Positions 1 through 8,763 of a stretch of DNA of 64,000 nt are shown in pieces. Source of the stretch: Hydrogenophaga sp. PBL-H3. Its GTDB lineage: Bacteria; Pseudomonadota; Gammaproteobacteria; Burkholderiales; Burkholderiaceae_C. Numbering within the stretch: position 1 is the first letter of the stretch; each line of letters begins with the position of its first letter. Position numbers and translations under genes: made by a program. Where the stretch lies: the NCBI RefSeq assembly GCF_010104355.1, contig NZ_CP044972.1:930001-994000 (forward strand), given 5' to 3'. The notes beneath the pieces were generated by a model. That model was not told the DNA's origin. It was given only the letters and a program-made list of their open reading frames with translations, and made no database searches.

Positions 1-356
1 GCATCGATCAGGTCCCACAGTTCGTGACCCAGTGCTTCGGCATCGAGTTCGATGCCCACCACGCGCTGGTACACCGCCGCGTTCTCGGCAGGTTCTATGC
101 CCAGGCGGTCACTGTCCCCGAGTCGCGTGTTGCCCATCAACAAGGCCTCGCACAAGGCCGCGCGCGGGCCACTGTGGCGGGGCAGGGCGCAGATGTGGGC
201 CTGCATCACCAGGGCGGGTTCGTTGTCGCGCGGGCGCAGCACCACCCGGGTGTCGTTGACGTGCAGCACGGTCGAGCCCCGGCTCGAATCGGTCAAGGCT
301 TTCAGCAAGGTGTCGATGCGTTCGACGGGGGGCGCGGGATGAAGAGAAGACGGCAT
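1..356 (-). CDS. Partial hypothetical protein, possibly a CesT/Tir-type secretion chaperone
   Basis: The 5' part of a minus-strand gene whose 3' end lies outside the window; about 118 residues are visible, starting MPSSLHPAPPVERIDTLLKA. The frame is open to the window edge. The start chosen is the ATG at 354-356, which has only a weak purine stretch upstream. There is no signal peptide or membrane segment. The pattern, with an amphipathic N-terminal helix, a short beta region, an LLMGN-type helix and a final acidic helix with ELWDLI, resembles small CesT/Tir-family chaperones. That is a resemblance in pattern only, and no partner effector is visible. An unrelated small cytoplasmic protein is equally possible. 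Confidence 0.4.
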   Translation of the reverse strand, partial: MPSSLHPAPPVERIDTLLKALTDSSRGSTVLHVNDTRVVLRPRDNEPALVMQAHICALPRHSGPRAALCEALLMGNTRLGDSDRLGIEPAENAAVYQRVVGIELDAEALGHELWDLID

Positions 357-564
357 GTGGCAGACCCTGTGAGACGTGTTCAGAACAACCGCAGGCGAGG
401 CGCGAAGCGGGCTGTTGAACAGGTTAGGGAGTTGCCGGTGTGTGTGGCGGGCGCGCAGGGCTTCATCAAATGGAAGTCATGCGTGCGACAGGAAAGCCTG
501 GGTCCTCGGCACGAGGCAAGTCCCGCTGTGCCGTCTGTCATCGTGCGATGCCGATAATCGAACG

Positions 565-1482
565 ATGCGCGCCGCACCTTCACCTCATCTCGCCACCGGA
601 TTGCTGCTCGCGGCAGCAGGCTCCATCGCCTTCAGCGGCAAGGCCATCATCGTGAAGCTGGCCTATCGCCACGGTGTGGATGCGGTCACGCTGATCATGT
701 TCCGCATGCTGTTCGCGCTGCCACTGTTTCTGGCGCTGGCCTGGTGGGCCACCTACCGGCAACAGGGAGGCACCCGGCCAGCGCTCACCCGCACGGACTG
801 GATGGGCATCCTGGGGCTCGGGGTGACCGGTTATTACCTCGCCAGCTTTCTGGATTTCTGGGGCCTGCAGTACATCACCGCCAGCCTGGAGCGGCTCATC
901 CTGTACCTCAACCCCACGCTGGTGCTGGTGCTGGGCTGGGTGATTTACAAGCGCCGCATCACGCGGCTGCAGGCACTCGCCATGGCCGTGAGCTACGGCG
1001 GTGTGCTGCTGGTGTTTGGCCACGAGGCCGGCCGGCAGGGGCCCAACGCACTGCTGGGCGCAGCCCTGGTGTTTGGCAGTGCCATCAGCTACGCCATCTA
1101 CCTCGTGTACAGCGGCGAGCTGGTGCAGCGTCTGGGTTCCTTGCGGCTGGTCGGGCTGGCCACCAGCGTGGCGTGCGTGCTGTGCCTGGTGCAGTTCGTT
1201 CTGTTGCGTCCCCTGAGCGCGGCGCTGGTGGCGCCCGAGGTGATCTGGCTCTCGGTGCTCAACGCCACGCTGTGCACGTTTGCGCCGGTGCTCATGGTGA
1301 TGATGGCGATCGAGCGCATCGGCTCGGGCCTGGCGGCGCAGACCGGCATGGTCGGCCCGATGTCGACCATCGTCATGGGCGTGGTGATTCTGGGTGAGCC
1401 GTTCAACGGCTGGATCGTGGTGGGCACGGTGCTCGTGCTCTCGGGTGTGTTTCTGGTCACGCGCTTCGGCCGTGCCAGCTGA
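565..1482 (+). CDS. DMT-superfamily (EamA) transporter
   Basis: A 305-residue inner-membrane protein made almost entirely of hydrophobic helices, about ten by eye, arranged as two EamA repeats. This is the usual size and layout for drug/metabolite exporters of the RhaT/EamA group. The ATG at 565 is chosen because the first transmembrane helix (ATGLLLAAAGSIAFSGKA) starts a few residues later; the frame is open further upstream but that extension is not membrane-like. An SDR follows 22 bases downstream on the same strand, so the two probably share a transcript. The substrate cannot be read from sequence; family members export amino acids, nucleosides or other metabolites. Confidence 0.8.
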   Translation: MRAAPSPHLATGLLLAAAGSIAFSGKAIIVKLAYRHGVDAVTLIMFRMLFALPLFLALAWWATYRQQGGTRPALTRTDWMGILGLGVTGYYLASFLDFWGLQYITASLERLILYLNPTLVLVLGWVIYKRRITRLQALAMAVSYGGVLLVFGHEAGRQGPNALLGAALVFGSAISYAIYLVYSGELVQRLGSLRLVGLATSVACVLCLVQFVLLRPLSAALVAPEVIWLSVLNATLCTFAPVLMVMMAIERIGSGLAAQTGMVGPMSTIVMGVVILGEPFNGWIVVGTVLVLSGVFLVTRFGRAS

Positions 1483-1504
1483 TCGTTTTTTCAGGAGACT
1501 TTTC

Positions 1505-2302
1505 ATGGATCTGGGTATCAAGGGCAAATGGGCGCTGGTGTGTGGCGCGAGCAAGGGCCTGGGGCTGGGCTGCGCGCAGGCGCTGGCGGCCGAGGGCGTG
1601 CATGTGGTGCTGGTGGCGCGCGGTGCGCGCGACCTCGAAGCTGCTGCGCAGGCGCTGCAGGCCGCGACACCGGGTGTGACGGTGCTGGCGGTGGCGGCCG
1701 ACATCACCACGCCCGAGGGCCGCGCGGCGGCGCTCTCCGTGGCGGGTGGTCCCGGCACGGCGTTCGACATCGTGGTCAACAACGCGGGCGGGCCACCCCC
1801 CGGTGATTTCCGCGCCTGGGACCGCGACGTCTGGATCAAGGCCATCGACGCCAACATGCTCACGCCCATCGAACTGATCAAGGCCACGGTGGACGGCATG
1901 GCGCAACGCGGCTTCGGTCGCATCATCAACATCACCTCGGGCGCCGTGAAGGCACCGATCGACATCCTGGGCTTGTCCAACGGCGCGCGCAGCGGCCTCA
2001 CCGGCTTTGTGGCGGGTGTGGCCCGCAGTCCGCTCGCAGCCCAGGGCGTCACGGTCAACAACCTGCTGCCTGGCGCCTTCGACACCGACCGCCTCAAGAC
2101 CACGCTGGCTGGTGCTGCCGAAAAAACCGGTCAGTCGGTGGACGCGATCGCCGATGCCCGGCGCAAGAACATCCCGGCCAAGCGCTTCGGCACCTCGGAA
2201 GAATTCGGTGCCATCTGCGCGTTTCTCTGCAGCGTGCACGCGGGTTACATCACCGGCCAGAACGTGCTGGCCGATGGCGGGGCCTACCCGGGCACGTTCT
2301 GA
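1505..2302 (+). CDS. SDR-family oxidoreductase with non-canonical active site
   Basis: A 265-residue Rossmann-fold short-chain dehydrogenase/reductase. The start is the ATG at 1505, behind an AGGAG at about 10 bases. Residues near the N-terminus carry the cofactor motif CGASKGLG, and NNAGG is present near residue 88. The catalytic serine is present (Ser145 in NITS), but the YxxxK motif is replaced: the Tyr position is Ser158 and the Lys position is Arg162 (LGLSNGAR). The C-terminus has the usual GQNVLADGG-type end. I recall a recurring FabG-like subfamily with this SN-x-x-R signature, so this is probably a conserved variant rather than decay. Substrate unknown. It lies 22 bases after an EamA exporter. 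Confidence 0.8.
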   Translation: MDLGIKGKWALVCGASKGLGLGCAQALAAEGVHVVLVARGARDLEAAAQALQAATPGVTVLAVAADITTPEGRAAALSVAGGPGTAFDIVVNNAGGPPPGDFRAWDRDVWIKAIDANMLTPIELIKATVDGMAQRGFGRIINITSGAVKAPIDILGLSNGARSGLTGFVAGVARSPLAAQGVTVNNLLPGAFDTDRLKTTLAGAAEKTGQSVDAIADARRKNIPAKRFGTSEEFGAICAFLCSVHAGYITGQNVLADGGAYPGTF

Positions 2303-2327
2303 ACGGGCGTGTCGAGCTGGAGCGCCA

Positions 2328-3836
2328 TCAGGCGCTCACGGCACGGGGCTTGAAGGCGGCAAACAGGCGGGGGGCGAGCGGCACCAGCAGCATCAGGGCC
2401 GCAGCAGCCCACAGCCCGATCGAGATCGGGCTGGCCACCAGAATCGCGGCGTCGCCGTTGCTGATGGACAGTGCCCGGCGCAGGTTCTGTTCCATCATGT
2501 CGCCCAGCACAAAGCCCAGGATCAGCGGCGCCATGGGGATGCCCTGCTTGCGCAGCAGGTAGGCCGCGAAGCCCAGGCCGGTCATCAGGACCAGGTCGAA
2601 GGTGGTGGCGTGCACCGCGTACACGCCCACGCTGCTGACGGCCACGATGCCGGGCACCAGCAGCCAGTTGGGCACGCTCAGCACCTTGGTGAACACGCCT
2701 ACCAGCGGGATGTTGAGCACCAGCAGGATCACGTTGGCCACGAACAGCGAGGCGATCAGGCCCCACACCAGATCGGGCTGCTGGGAGAACAGCGCCGGGC
2801 CGGGCGTGATGTTGTAGAGCGAGAGCGCGCCGACCATCACCGCCGTGGTGCCCGAGCCGGGCACACCCAGCGTGAGCATGGGCACGAAGGAGCCCGTGGC
2901 GGCCGAATTGTTGGCCGCTTCCGGCGCAGCCACGCCGCGGATGTCGCCTTTGCCAAACGTGCCTTCCTTGTCGGTCAGGCTTTTCTCCATGGAATACGTC
3001 ATGGCGCTGGCAATGGTGGCGCCAGCCCCGGGCAGCACGCCCACGCCGAAACCCACCACGCTGGAGCGCAGCGTGCCCCACCAGGTGGCCTTGAGTTCCT
3101 TCCAGTTGAAGAGCATGCGGCCGGTCTGCGTGACCATACCGGTGCTGCTGTGGTGTTGCTGAAGCATCAGCAGCAGTTCGCTGATCGAGAACACGCCGAT
3201 CACCACCACCACGAACTGGATGCCGTCAGAGAGGTGGATGTCGCCGCCGGTGAAGCGGTAGACGCCCGAGTTGGAGTCCAGCCCCACGCACGACATGGAC
3301 AGGCCGATGAGCGCCGCCAGCCCCGCCTTGACCGGCGCCTCGCCCATCAGACCGGCGATGCAGGCGAATGCAAAACACATGAGCGCGAAGTACTCAGCCG
3401 GGCCGAACGACAGCGCCCAGCCCGCCAGCAGCGGTGCGAACAGCACGATGCCGATGGTGGCAATGAGCGAGCCCACGAAGGAGCTCCAGGCCGAGATGGA
3501 CAGTGCCACGCCGCCCTGGCCATTGCGCGCCATGGGGTAGCCGTCCAGCGCGGTCATGATCGCGCCGGCGTCGCCCGGCACATTGAGCAGGATGGACGAG
3601 ATGCGCCCGCCGTACTCGCAGCCGATGTACACCGCCGCCAGCAAGATGAGCGAGCTCTCGGGTGGCAACTTCATGGCAAAGGCCAGTGGCATCAGGATGG
3701 CCACGCCGTTGATGGGCCCCAGGCCCGGCAGCAGGCCGACGATGGTGCCGATGAAGCAGCCCAGCGCGGCGATCAGCAGGTTGGTCGGGCTCAGCGCCAC
3801 GCCAAAGCCCATCACCAGGTGTTGCAAGGTGTCCAT
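2328..3836 (-). CDS. tctA: Tripartite tricarboxylate transporter, large permease TctA
   Basis: A 502-residue, about eleven-helix inner-membrane protein of the TctA family. This is the ion-coupled channel of a TTT system that imports carboxylates captured by a periplasmic receptor. The conserved PGLGPINGVA and PGAGATIAS segments typical of TctA are present. The frame is open another 44 codons upstream, but the ATG at 3834-3836 (MDTLQHLV) is chosen. It lies one base after the tctB stop and starts the family's usual N-terminus. It is the last gene of tctC-tctB-tctA. The substrate is probably citrate or a related tri/dicarboxylate, inferred from the adjacent tctDE-like regulators. Confidence 0.92.
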   Translation of the reverse strand: MDTLQHLVMGFGVALSPTNLLIAALGCFIGTIVGLLPGLGPINGVAILMPLAFAMKLPPESSLILLAAVYIGCEYGGRISSILLNVPGDAGAIMTALDGYPMARNGQGGVALSISAWSSFVGSLIATIGIVLFAPLLAGWALSFGPAEYFALMCFAFACIAGLMGEAPVKAGLAALIGLSMSCVGLDSNSGVYRFTGGDIHLSDGIQFVVVVIGVFSISELLLMLQQHHSSTGMVTQTGRMLFNWKELKATWWGTLRSSVVGFGVGVLPGAGATIASAMTYSMEKSLTDKEGTFGKGDIRGVAAPEAANNSAATGSFVPMLTLGVPGSGTTAVMVGALSLYNITPGPALFSQQPDLVWGLIASLFVANVILLVLNIPLVGVFTKVLSVPNWLLVPGIVAVSSVGVYAVHATTFDLVLMTGLGFAAYLLRKQGIPMAPLILGFVLGDMMEQNLRRALSISNGDAAILVASPISIGLWAAAALMLLVPLAPRLFAAFKPRAVSA

Positions 3837-3837
3837 G

Positions 3838-4284
3838 TCAGTTTCCTCCCAGCAGCGCGGCCAGCGGGCCGGTGGGCAGCACCACGTCGAGCAGCTTGTC
3901 GAACAGCAGGTACAGCACCAGTCCCAGCGCGGCGCCGCCGGCCAGCGACTGTTTCCAGCTGCCGCCAAATGCCATGCCCACCGGCAGCGCCATCAGGGCC
4001 GTGGCCAGTGCAAAACCCAGCCACTGGAACAGCAGCGCGTAGATGAGCACGGCGACCGCGCAGAGACCGGTGGGCTTCCAGGGCACGTCACGAAAGGTTT
4101 CGGTGCCGGCGCTGGGGCGCAGCACCAGCCACAGGCCCGAGAGGCCCAGGCAGCTGGCCAGCAACAGCGGGAAGGCGCGCGGGCCGACGGGTTCGTAGGA
4201 AATGGCGGCGGCGTAGTCTTGCGCGGCCCACGCCATGGCGGCGGACGCGACAACACACACCGCACCAAGGATGCGGTCACTCAT
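3838..4284 (-). CDS. tctB: Tripartite tricarboxylate transporter, small membrane subunit TctB
   Basis: A 148-residue protein with four hydrophobic helices, the size and topology of TctB, the poorly conserved small subunit that pairs with TctA. The N-terminal helix (ILGAVCVVASAAMAWAA) is followed by a periplasmic loop containing the family's GPRAFP motif. The stop is separated from the tctA start by one base, implying translational coupling. An 88-base gap with a strong hairpin separates it from tctC upstream. Confidence 0.88.
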   Translation of the reverse strand: MSDRILGAVCVVASAAMAWAAQDYAAAISYEPVGPRAFPLLLASCLGLSGLWLVLRPSAGTETFRDVPWKPTGLCAVAVLIYALLFQWLGFALATALMALPVGMAFGGSWKQSLAGGAALGLVLYLLFDKLLDVVLPTGPLAALLGGN

Positions 4285-4345
4285 GGGGGACTCCGGTGAA
4301 ACGGGGGGAGAGGAGCGCGGGCCACCGCCTGGGTGGCACCGCGGT

Positions 4346-4366
4346 GCAGGGCCGTTGCGGCCCTGC
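4346..4366 (-). promoter_or_regulatory. Intercistronic hairpin between tctC and tctB
   Basis: A perfect 9-bp stem (GCAGGGCCG / CGGCCCTGC) with a 3-base loop lies in the tctC-tctB gap, starting 7 bases after the tctC stop codon. There is no T-run on the minus strand, so it is not a full intrinsic terminator. In receptor-permease operons such hairpins commonly stabilise the receptor mRNA 3' end or lower read-through to the permeases; that role is inferred here. Confidence 0.6.
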
Positions 4367-4372
4367 CGGGGC

Positions 4373-5362
4373 TTATTTGGCCGGCACGACGTTCAGGCCA
4401 AACTCTTCGGCCAGCTTGCGGTAGTCGGCCACCTGTTTCTTGACGTAGGCGTCCAGTGGCGCGCCCGTGAGGGCCAGGGGGAACAGGCCGCGTTCGTTGC
4501 GCAGCTTGTCGTAGGCGGGCGTGGCCATCAGTTTGGTGAAGGTGTCGGCCCACACCTTGTAGTCGGCGTCGCTCACCTTGGGGCCGAGGTAGAAGCCGCG
4601 CACGATGGGCCATTCCACGTCATAGCCTTGTTCGGCGGCGGTGGGAATGGCGGCCATGTCGCCCGAGAGGCGCTTGTCGTTCATCACCGCCAGGATGCGG
4701 ACCTTGGCACCCGCCTTGATCTGCTGTCCGGCCTCGGCCGCGTCGCCGGTGAAGACATGGATGTGACCACCCTGCAGCGCGGTCAGCGCTTCGCCGCCGC
4801 CTTCAAAGGCCACGTAACGCATGGTCTTGGGGTTCACGCCGGCGGCACGCGCGGTCAGCGCGGCCTTCATCCAGTCCTGGCTGCCCACGGTGCCCCCGGC
4901 GCCCAGCACCACCTTGGTGGGATCGGCCTTGATGGCGGTCATCACGTCCTTGAGCGATTTGAACGGAGAGTTCTCGGCCACCACCACGGCGCCGTAGTCG
5001 GTGCCGATGGCGGCGAGCCAGCGCACGTCGTTCTCGGTGTAGCGGCCGAACTTGCCCTGGGCCAGGTTGAGCAGCGAGCCGCCCGAGAAGGCGACGATGG
5101 CGTTGGCCGCGTCGGGCTTTTGCGCGATCACGGTGTTGTAGGCCACGGCGCCGATGCCGCCGGGCATGTAGGTCACGCGCATCGGGTCGGCGATGAACTT
5201 GCCCTCCTGCAGTGCGCTTTGCACGAGTTTGCAAGTGAGGTCGAAGCCGCCGCCGGGCTTGGCGGGGGCGATGCACTCGGTCTTGTCCAGTGCGCCAGCG
5301 GCGAAGGCGGTGACGGAGCTGGCCGAGATGGCCACGGCCAACAAACGGGATGTGATGCTCAT
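4373..5362 (-). CDS. tctC: Tricarboxylate-binding periplasmic receptor TctC (Bug family)
   Basis: A 329-residue periplasmic solute receptor. A Sec signal peptide (MSITSRLLAVAISASSVTAFAAG, cleavage near residue 22) precedes the Bug/TctC fold, with PAKPGGGFDLT in the first ligand loop and MPGGIGAVAYN after it. The start at 5362 has an AGGAGA ribosome site 6-8 bases upstream; a longer open frame to 5419 is rejected because the signal peptide begins here. It is the first gene of tctCBA and lies downstream of a sensor kinase/response regulator pair like TctE/TctD, which control tricarboxylate uptake in Salmonella. Confidence 0.9.
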   Translation of the reverse strand: MSITSRLLAVAISASSVTAFAAGALDKTECIAPAKPGGGFDLTCKLVQSALQEGKFIADPMRVTYMPGGIGAVAYNTVIAQKPDAANAIVAFSGGSLLNLAQGKFGRYTENDVRWLAAIGTDYGAVVVAENSPFKSLKDVMTAIKADPTKVVLGAGGTVGSQDWMKAALTARAAGVNPKTMRYVAFEGGGEALTALQGGHIHVFTGDAAEAGQQIKAGAKVRILAVMNDKRLSGDMAAIPTAAEQGYDVEWPIVRGFYLGPKVSDADYKVWADTFTKLMATPAYDKLRNERGLFPLALTGAPLDAYVKKQVADYRKLAEEFGLNVVPAK

Positions 5363-5417
5363 GAAGGTGTCTCCTCTGGGGGTGAAACGCTCGCAACGGA
5401 TCTGTTGCGATGAGGGC

Positions 5418-5452
5418 ACTGTAGAAAAAGCGCACTTTCAGGCCGCTTTCAG
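5418..5452 (-). promoter_or_regulatory. Candidate TctD-activated promoter of tctCBA
   Basis: On the minus strand a -10-like TACAGT (5418-5423) has no good -35. In its place are two direct copies of CTGAAAG (5446-5452 and 5435-5441), 11 bases apart start to start. Tandem repeats spaced by about one helical turn and overlapping the -35 are the usual binding arrangement for OmpR-family activators. Assignment to the adjacent response regulator is inference. Confidence 0.4.
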
Positions 5453-5468
5453 CGATCGGGCCGATTCT

Positions 5469-6965
5469 TCAGGGTTTACCCGCAAATGTCGGTGGGACGC
5501 CGATGCTGGCCAGGGCCATCGTGACTTCCAGCCCAAGCCCCTGTGGCCCGGCACTCACCCGCATCTCTCCGCCATGGCGCTGGGCCACGGTGCGCGCAAT
5601 CGCCAGGCCCAGGCCGGAGCCGGGCAGCTGGCCCTGGCTGCCTCGAAAGAACCGTTCGCCGGCGCGCGCGAGTTCGTCTGGCGGCAGGCCGGGCCCGTTG
5701 TCGACCACGCTGAAGCGCACGCGCTCGCCGCTGTGTTCCACGGCGAGCGTCACATGGCAGCCCGCGCCACCGTGGCGGATGGCGTTGTGCAGCAGATTGG
5801 ACAGGGCTTCCTTCAACAGGCCAGGCTCGCCGTGGAAGGGCAGCGAGGCCATGGGCGCGTGAAGGCCCAGGTCCACCCCCTGTTCGCGCGCCATGGGCCA
5901 CCAGCGGCGCACCAGGTCTTCGGCCAGGACCACCGCGTCCACCGGCTCGGGTTCGGGCGCCGCGCTGTCTGCCTTGGCGAGCGAGAGCATCTGGTTGGTC
6001 TGGCGGATGGTCTCATCCAGTTGCTGGCGGATGTTGTCCATCACCTCGCGCAGCGCGGCGGAGTCTTCTTCGCGCTGGGCAAAGGCCACCTGCGTGGCCA
6101 GCGTGGTCAGTGGCGTGCGCAGCTGGTGCGAGGCGTCGTCGATGAAGCGCCGGCGGGCTTCGGCCTGTTCGCGGTTACGCCCGATGTGGTGGTTGATCGC
6201 GCCCACCAGCGGCAGCACCTCGGCGGGCACACCTTCGCTGTCCATCGGGGTGAGGTCTTGCGGCGCACGGGCTTCCACGTCCTGGCGCAGGCGCGCCAGT
6301 GGGCGCATGGCCCAGGCGATGGCCAGACCGAACAAGGTGCTGGCCACCGCGACCAGCAGGAAGTCGCGCGCCACCGACTGCAGCACCAGGCCGCGCCGGA
6401 AGTCGGTGCGGGCCTCCAGCGTTTCAGCCACCTGGATCACCACGCGCTGCGGGCCGGGCTGGCCCGCCAGCGGTGCGGAAAGTTCACGCGCGTAGCTGCC
6501 CACGCGCACCGGCTCTCCAAAGTACACGCCCTCGTGAAACTGTGGCTTGCCCGATTGCAGCGGACTGGGTGGCGGGGGCAGGTCGGAGCTGCCGATTTCG
6601 ACCAACCCGTCTTCGGTGGCCACCCTGTAATACACCTGCCCGTTGGCCGTGAGCTCAAAGAACTCCAGCATGCGGTAGGGCAGCTCCACACCCAGGCCAC
6701 CGCTGGCGGTGGAAATGCTGGAATCGATGGACTTCACCGCGCCCAGCAGGGATCGATCGTAGGCCGCGTCGGCCGCTTCGCTGGCGGTGCGCCAGGCCAG
6801 CCAGAGCTCGGCCGAAAACACCAGCAGCATTCCCGGTACCAGCACCACCAGCAGCATGCGGCGGATGCTGCCGCCCAGCCAGCGCGCAAGCGGACCCAAC
6901 GCAATACCTTCGCCACGCGGGCTGCGGAGCGAACCGGCCTGGGGGTGGCCCGGCGCGGCGCTCAT
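5469..6965 (-). CDS. tctE: Sensor histidine kinase, TctE-like
   Basis: A 498-residue inner-membrane sensor kinase. One helix lies at about 36-58. A periplasmic domain of the 2CSK_N type seen in TctE follows (about 60-199, with the hallmark YDRSLLGAVKSID). A second helix lies at about 200-219, then HAMP-like and kinase domains. The phospho-acceptor is His280 in ASHQLRTPL; the N box (NLLHNAIRHGG), G1 (DNGPGLP) and G2 (GSGLGLAI) are intact. The start at 6965 is chosen because its ATG overlaps the stop of the upstream response regulator (ATGA), the coupling expected for a two-component pair. It lies directly upstream of tctCBA on the same strand and is likely to sense extracellular tricarboxylate. 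Confidence 0.85.
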   Translation of the reverse strand: MSAAPGHPQAGSLRSPRGEGIALGPLARWLGGSIRRMLLVVLVPGMLLVFSAELWLAWRTASEAADAAYDRSLLGAVKSIDSSISTASGGLGVELPYRMLEFFELTANGQVYYRVATEDGLVEIGSSDLPPPPSPLQSGKPQFHEGVYFGEPVRVGSYARELSAPLAGQPGPQRVVIQVAETLEARTDFRRGLVLQSVARDFLLVAVASTLFGLAIAWAMRPLARLRQDVEARAPQDLTPMDSEGVPAEVLPLVGAINHHIGRNREQAEARRRFIDDASHQLRTPLTTLATQVAFAQREEDSAALREVMDNIRQQLDETIRQTNQMLSLAKADSAAPEPEPVDAVVLAEDLVRRWWPMAREQGVDLGLHAPMASLPFHGEPGLLKEALSNLLHNAIRHGGAGCHVTLAVEHSGERVRFSVVDNGPGLPPDELARAGERFFRGSQGQLPGSGLGLAIARTVAQRHGGEMRVSAGPQGLGLEVTMALASIGVPPTFAGKP

Positions 6966-7630
6966 GGTGGGCACTCCAGCAGGTAACCCATGCCGCGCAG
7001 CGTGGTGATGCGCACGGGTGAGGCCTCCAGCCGCTTGCGCAGGCGGTGCACCAGCACCTCGATGGCTTCGGGGTTCACGTCCTGCTCGTCGGAGAACACG
7101 CGCTCAACCAGTTCGCGCTTGGACAACGCCTCGCCGCTGTGCTGGATGAGCGCTCGCAACACCGCGTGTTCGCGTGGCGTGAGCGCCAGGACCTCGTGCA
7201 GCAGCCGGAACTGTCTGGCGGCGCTGTCGTAGCTCAGAGGGCCGCAGGCAAAGCGCGGATGTTCCTGTCCACGCGAGCGGCGGATCAAGGCGGTCAGCCG
7301 TGCTTCGAGTTCGCTGAGTTCAAACGGCTTGGCCAGGAAATCGTCGGCCCCGCCGTGCAGGCAACTGACGCGCTCCATGAGCGAGTCGCGCGCGGTCAGG
7401 ATGAGCACCGGCAAGCGCTCGTCGGCCTCGCGCAGGTCCGACAGCACATCGTGCCCGCCCAGACCGGGCAGGCCCAGGTCGAGGATGAGCGCGTCGTATT
7501 TCGTGGCCTTGAGGCTGCGGCGCACCAGACGGCCGTCGTTCACCCAGTCGACCTGGAAGTCACTCTGGGCCAGGGCCTTGGTCAGCCAGTTGCCCAGGTC
7601 GGTTTCGTCTTCTGCCAGCAGGATTCTCAT
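6962..7630 (-). CDS. tctD: OmpR-family response regulator, TctD-like
   Basis: A 222-residue two-domain regulator. The receiver has the acidic pocket (AEDE, residues 6-9), phospho-acceptor Asp51 (LILDLGLPG), Thr79 and Lys101 (LAKPF). The C-terminal half is a winged helix with LTPREHAVLRAL and the recognition-helix segment EAIEVLVHRLRKRL. Two in-frame ATGs are possible, at 7636 and 7630. The second is preferred because a GAGGG lies 7 bases before it, whereas it would lie only one base before the first. Its stop overlaps the kinase start. Likely target: the tctCBA promoter. Confidence 0.85.
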   Translation of the reverse strand: MRILLAEDETDLGNWLTKALAQSDFQVDWVNDGRLVRRSLKATKYDALILDLGLPGLGGHDVLSDLREADERLPVLILTARDSLMERVSCLHGGADDFLAKPFELSELEARLTALIRRSRGQEHPRFACGPLSYDSAARQFRLLHEVLALTPREHAVLRALIQHSGEALSKRELVERVFSDEQDVNPEAIEVLVHRLRKRLEASPVRITTLRGMGYLLECPP

Positions 7631-7701
7631 GGGCATGCCCTCGTGTGGGTGGCGCGGGTGTCTCGCCCGGCCTCACATTGTCGGGCTGAACCGGACCGGC
7701 C

Positions 7702-8637
7702 TCAGCGCCGCGAGCTGACCAGAATCCCGCCCACGATCAGCACGAATCCGGCGAGGTGGTAGAGCTGCGGGGGCTCACGCAGCAGCGTGGCCGACAGCAG
7801 CGCGGCGAACAGCGGCGTGAGGTTGGAGAAGATGGCTGCGGTGGCCGGACCCACGCGGCCCACGGCCGCGCCCCAGCTGCGGTAGGCCAGCAGCGAGGGC
7901 CCCACTGCCACGAACACCAGGCCGGCCGCCAGTGGCCAACCCCACTGGATGGCGCTTGAACCTTCGGGCTGCGCTGGCAAGGTGAGCCATTCACCCGCGG
8001 TGAACGTGCCCGACCACAGCAGGCCGAACACCACCTGGGCCAACAGAAAGGCGGCCCAGTCGGCCTTGATGGCCGGGGGCTCGTTGGCCGGCGGGCGCGC
8101 CAGCAACCAGCTGTACCAGGCCCAGGCCAGGGCAGCCAGCAGCACCAGCAGATCGCCCGGCACCAGCTGCACCGACATCAGGCCGGTGACGTCGCCGCGC
8201 GTCAACACGACCGCCACACCGCAGAGCGACATAAAGGCACCCAGCGCCGCGCGGCGCGAGATGGGCACGCCGTAGAGGACGCGCCCCAGGATCAGCATCC
8301 ACACCGGAATGCTCGACGCCACGAGCGTCACGTTCAGCGGGGTCGATGTCTTCAGCGCCATGTATTGCAGCGAGTTGTACATGCCCACCCCGAGCAGCCC
8401 CAGCAGAGCGAAGCGCCGCCAGTGGGGCCACAGCCCGCTGCCCGGTCGCAGCACCCAGCCCGCCAGCGGCAGCAGCATCACCAGCGCGAGCAACCAGCGC
8501 AGGAAGTTGAGCGTGACCGGAGGCACCACGCCCTGCATCAGGCGGCCCACCACGGCATTGCCGGCCCACATGAGCGGTGGAATCAGCAGCAGGGCGATGG
8601 TGGCGGGGGTGAAGCGGGACTTGGGTGAGGCAGGCAT
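7702..8637 (-). CDS. DMT-superfamily (EamA) transporter
   Basis: A 311-residue protein with ten predicted helices in two EamA repeats, beginning MPASPKSRFTPATIALLLIP. The first repeat contains the family's PLMWAGNAVVGR and LNFLRWLLA segments. It belongs to the RhaT/EamA exporter group; the substrate cannot be deduced. It is divergently oriented from the quinone oxidoreductase at 8764 across 126 bases and has no operon partner. Confidence 0.8.
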   Translation of the reverse strand: MPASPKSRFTPATIALLLIPPLMWAGNAVVGRLMQGVVPPVTLNFLRWLLALVMLLPLAGWVLRPGSGLWPHWRRFALLGLLGVGMYNSLQYMALKTSTPLNVTLVASSIPVWMLILGRVLYGVPISRRAALGAFMSLCGVAVVLTRGDVTGLMSVQLVPGDLLVLLAALAWAWYSWLLARPPANEPPAIKADWAAFLLAQVVFGLLWSGTFTAGEWLTLPAQPEGSSAIQWGWPLAAGLVFVAVGPSLLAYRSWGAAVGRVGPATAAIFSNLTPLFAALLSATLLREPPQLYHLAGFVLIVGGILVSSRR

Positions 8638-8763
8638 CGGCTGGACTGTATCAACCCGCGCTTGTCCGCCCGCTGCGTGGGGGCGATGTGGCGTCGCTCA
8701 GGCGATCCTGTGCATTCGTGGCAGCATTCGCCCGATCAGTTTCACCAACGAGGAGACCCACCC

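Noticed and set aside
2007..4046. A 679-codon open frame on the plus strand over tctA
   Set aside because: Composition is Arg/Gln/His/Ala-rich with no domain, and it lies antisense to a clear TctA/TctB pair; a GC-rich shadow frame.
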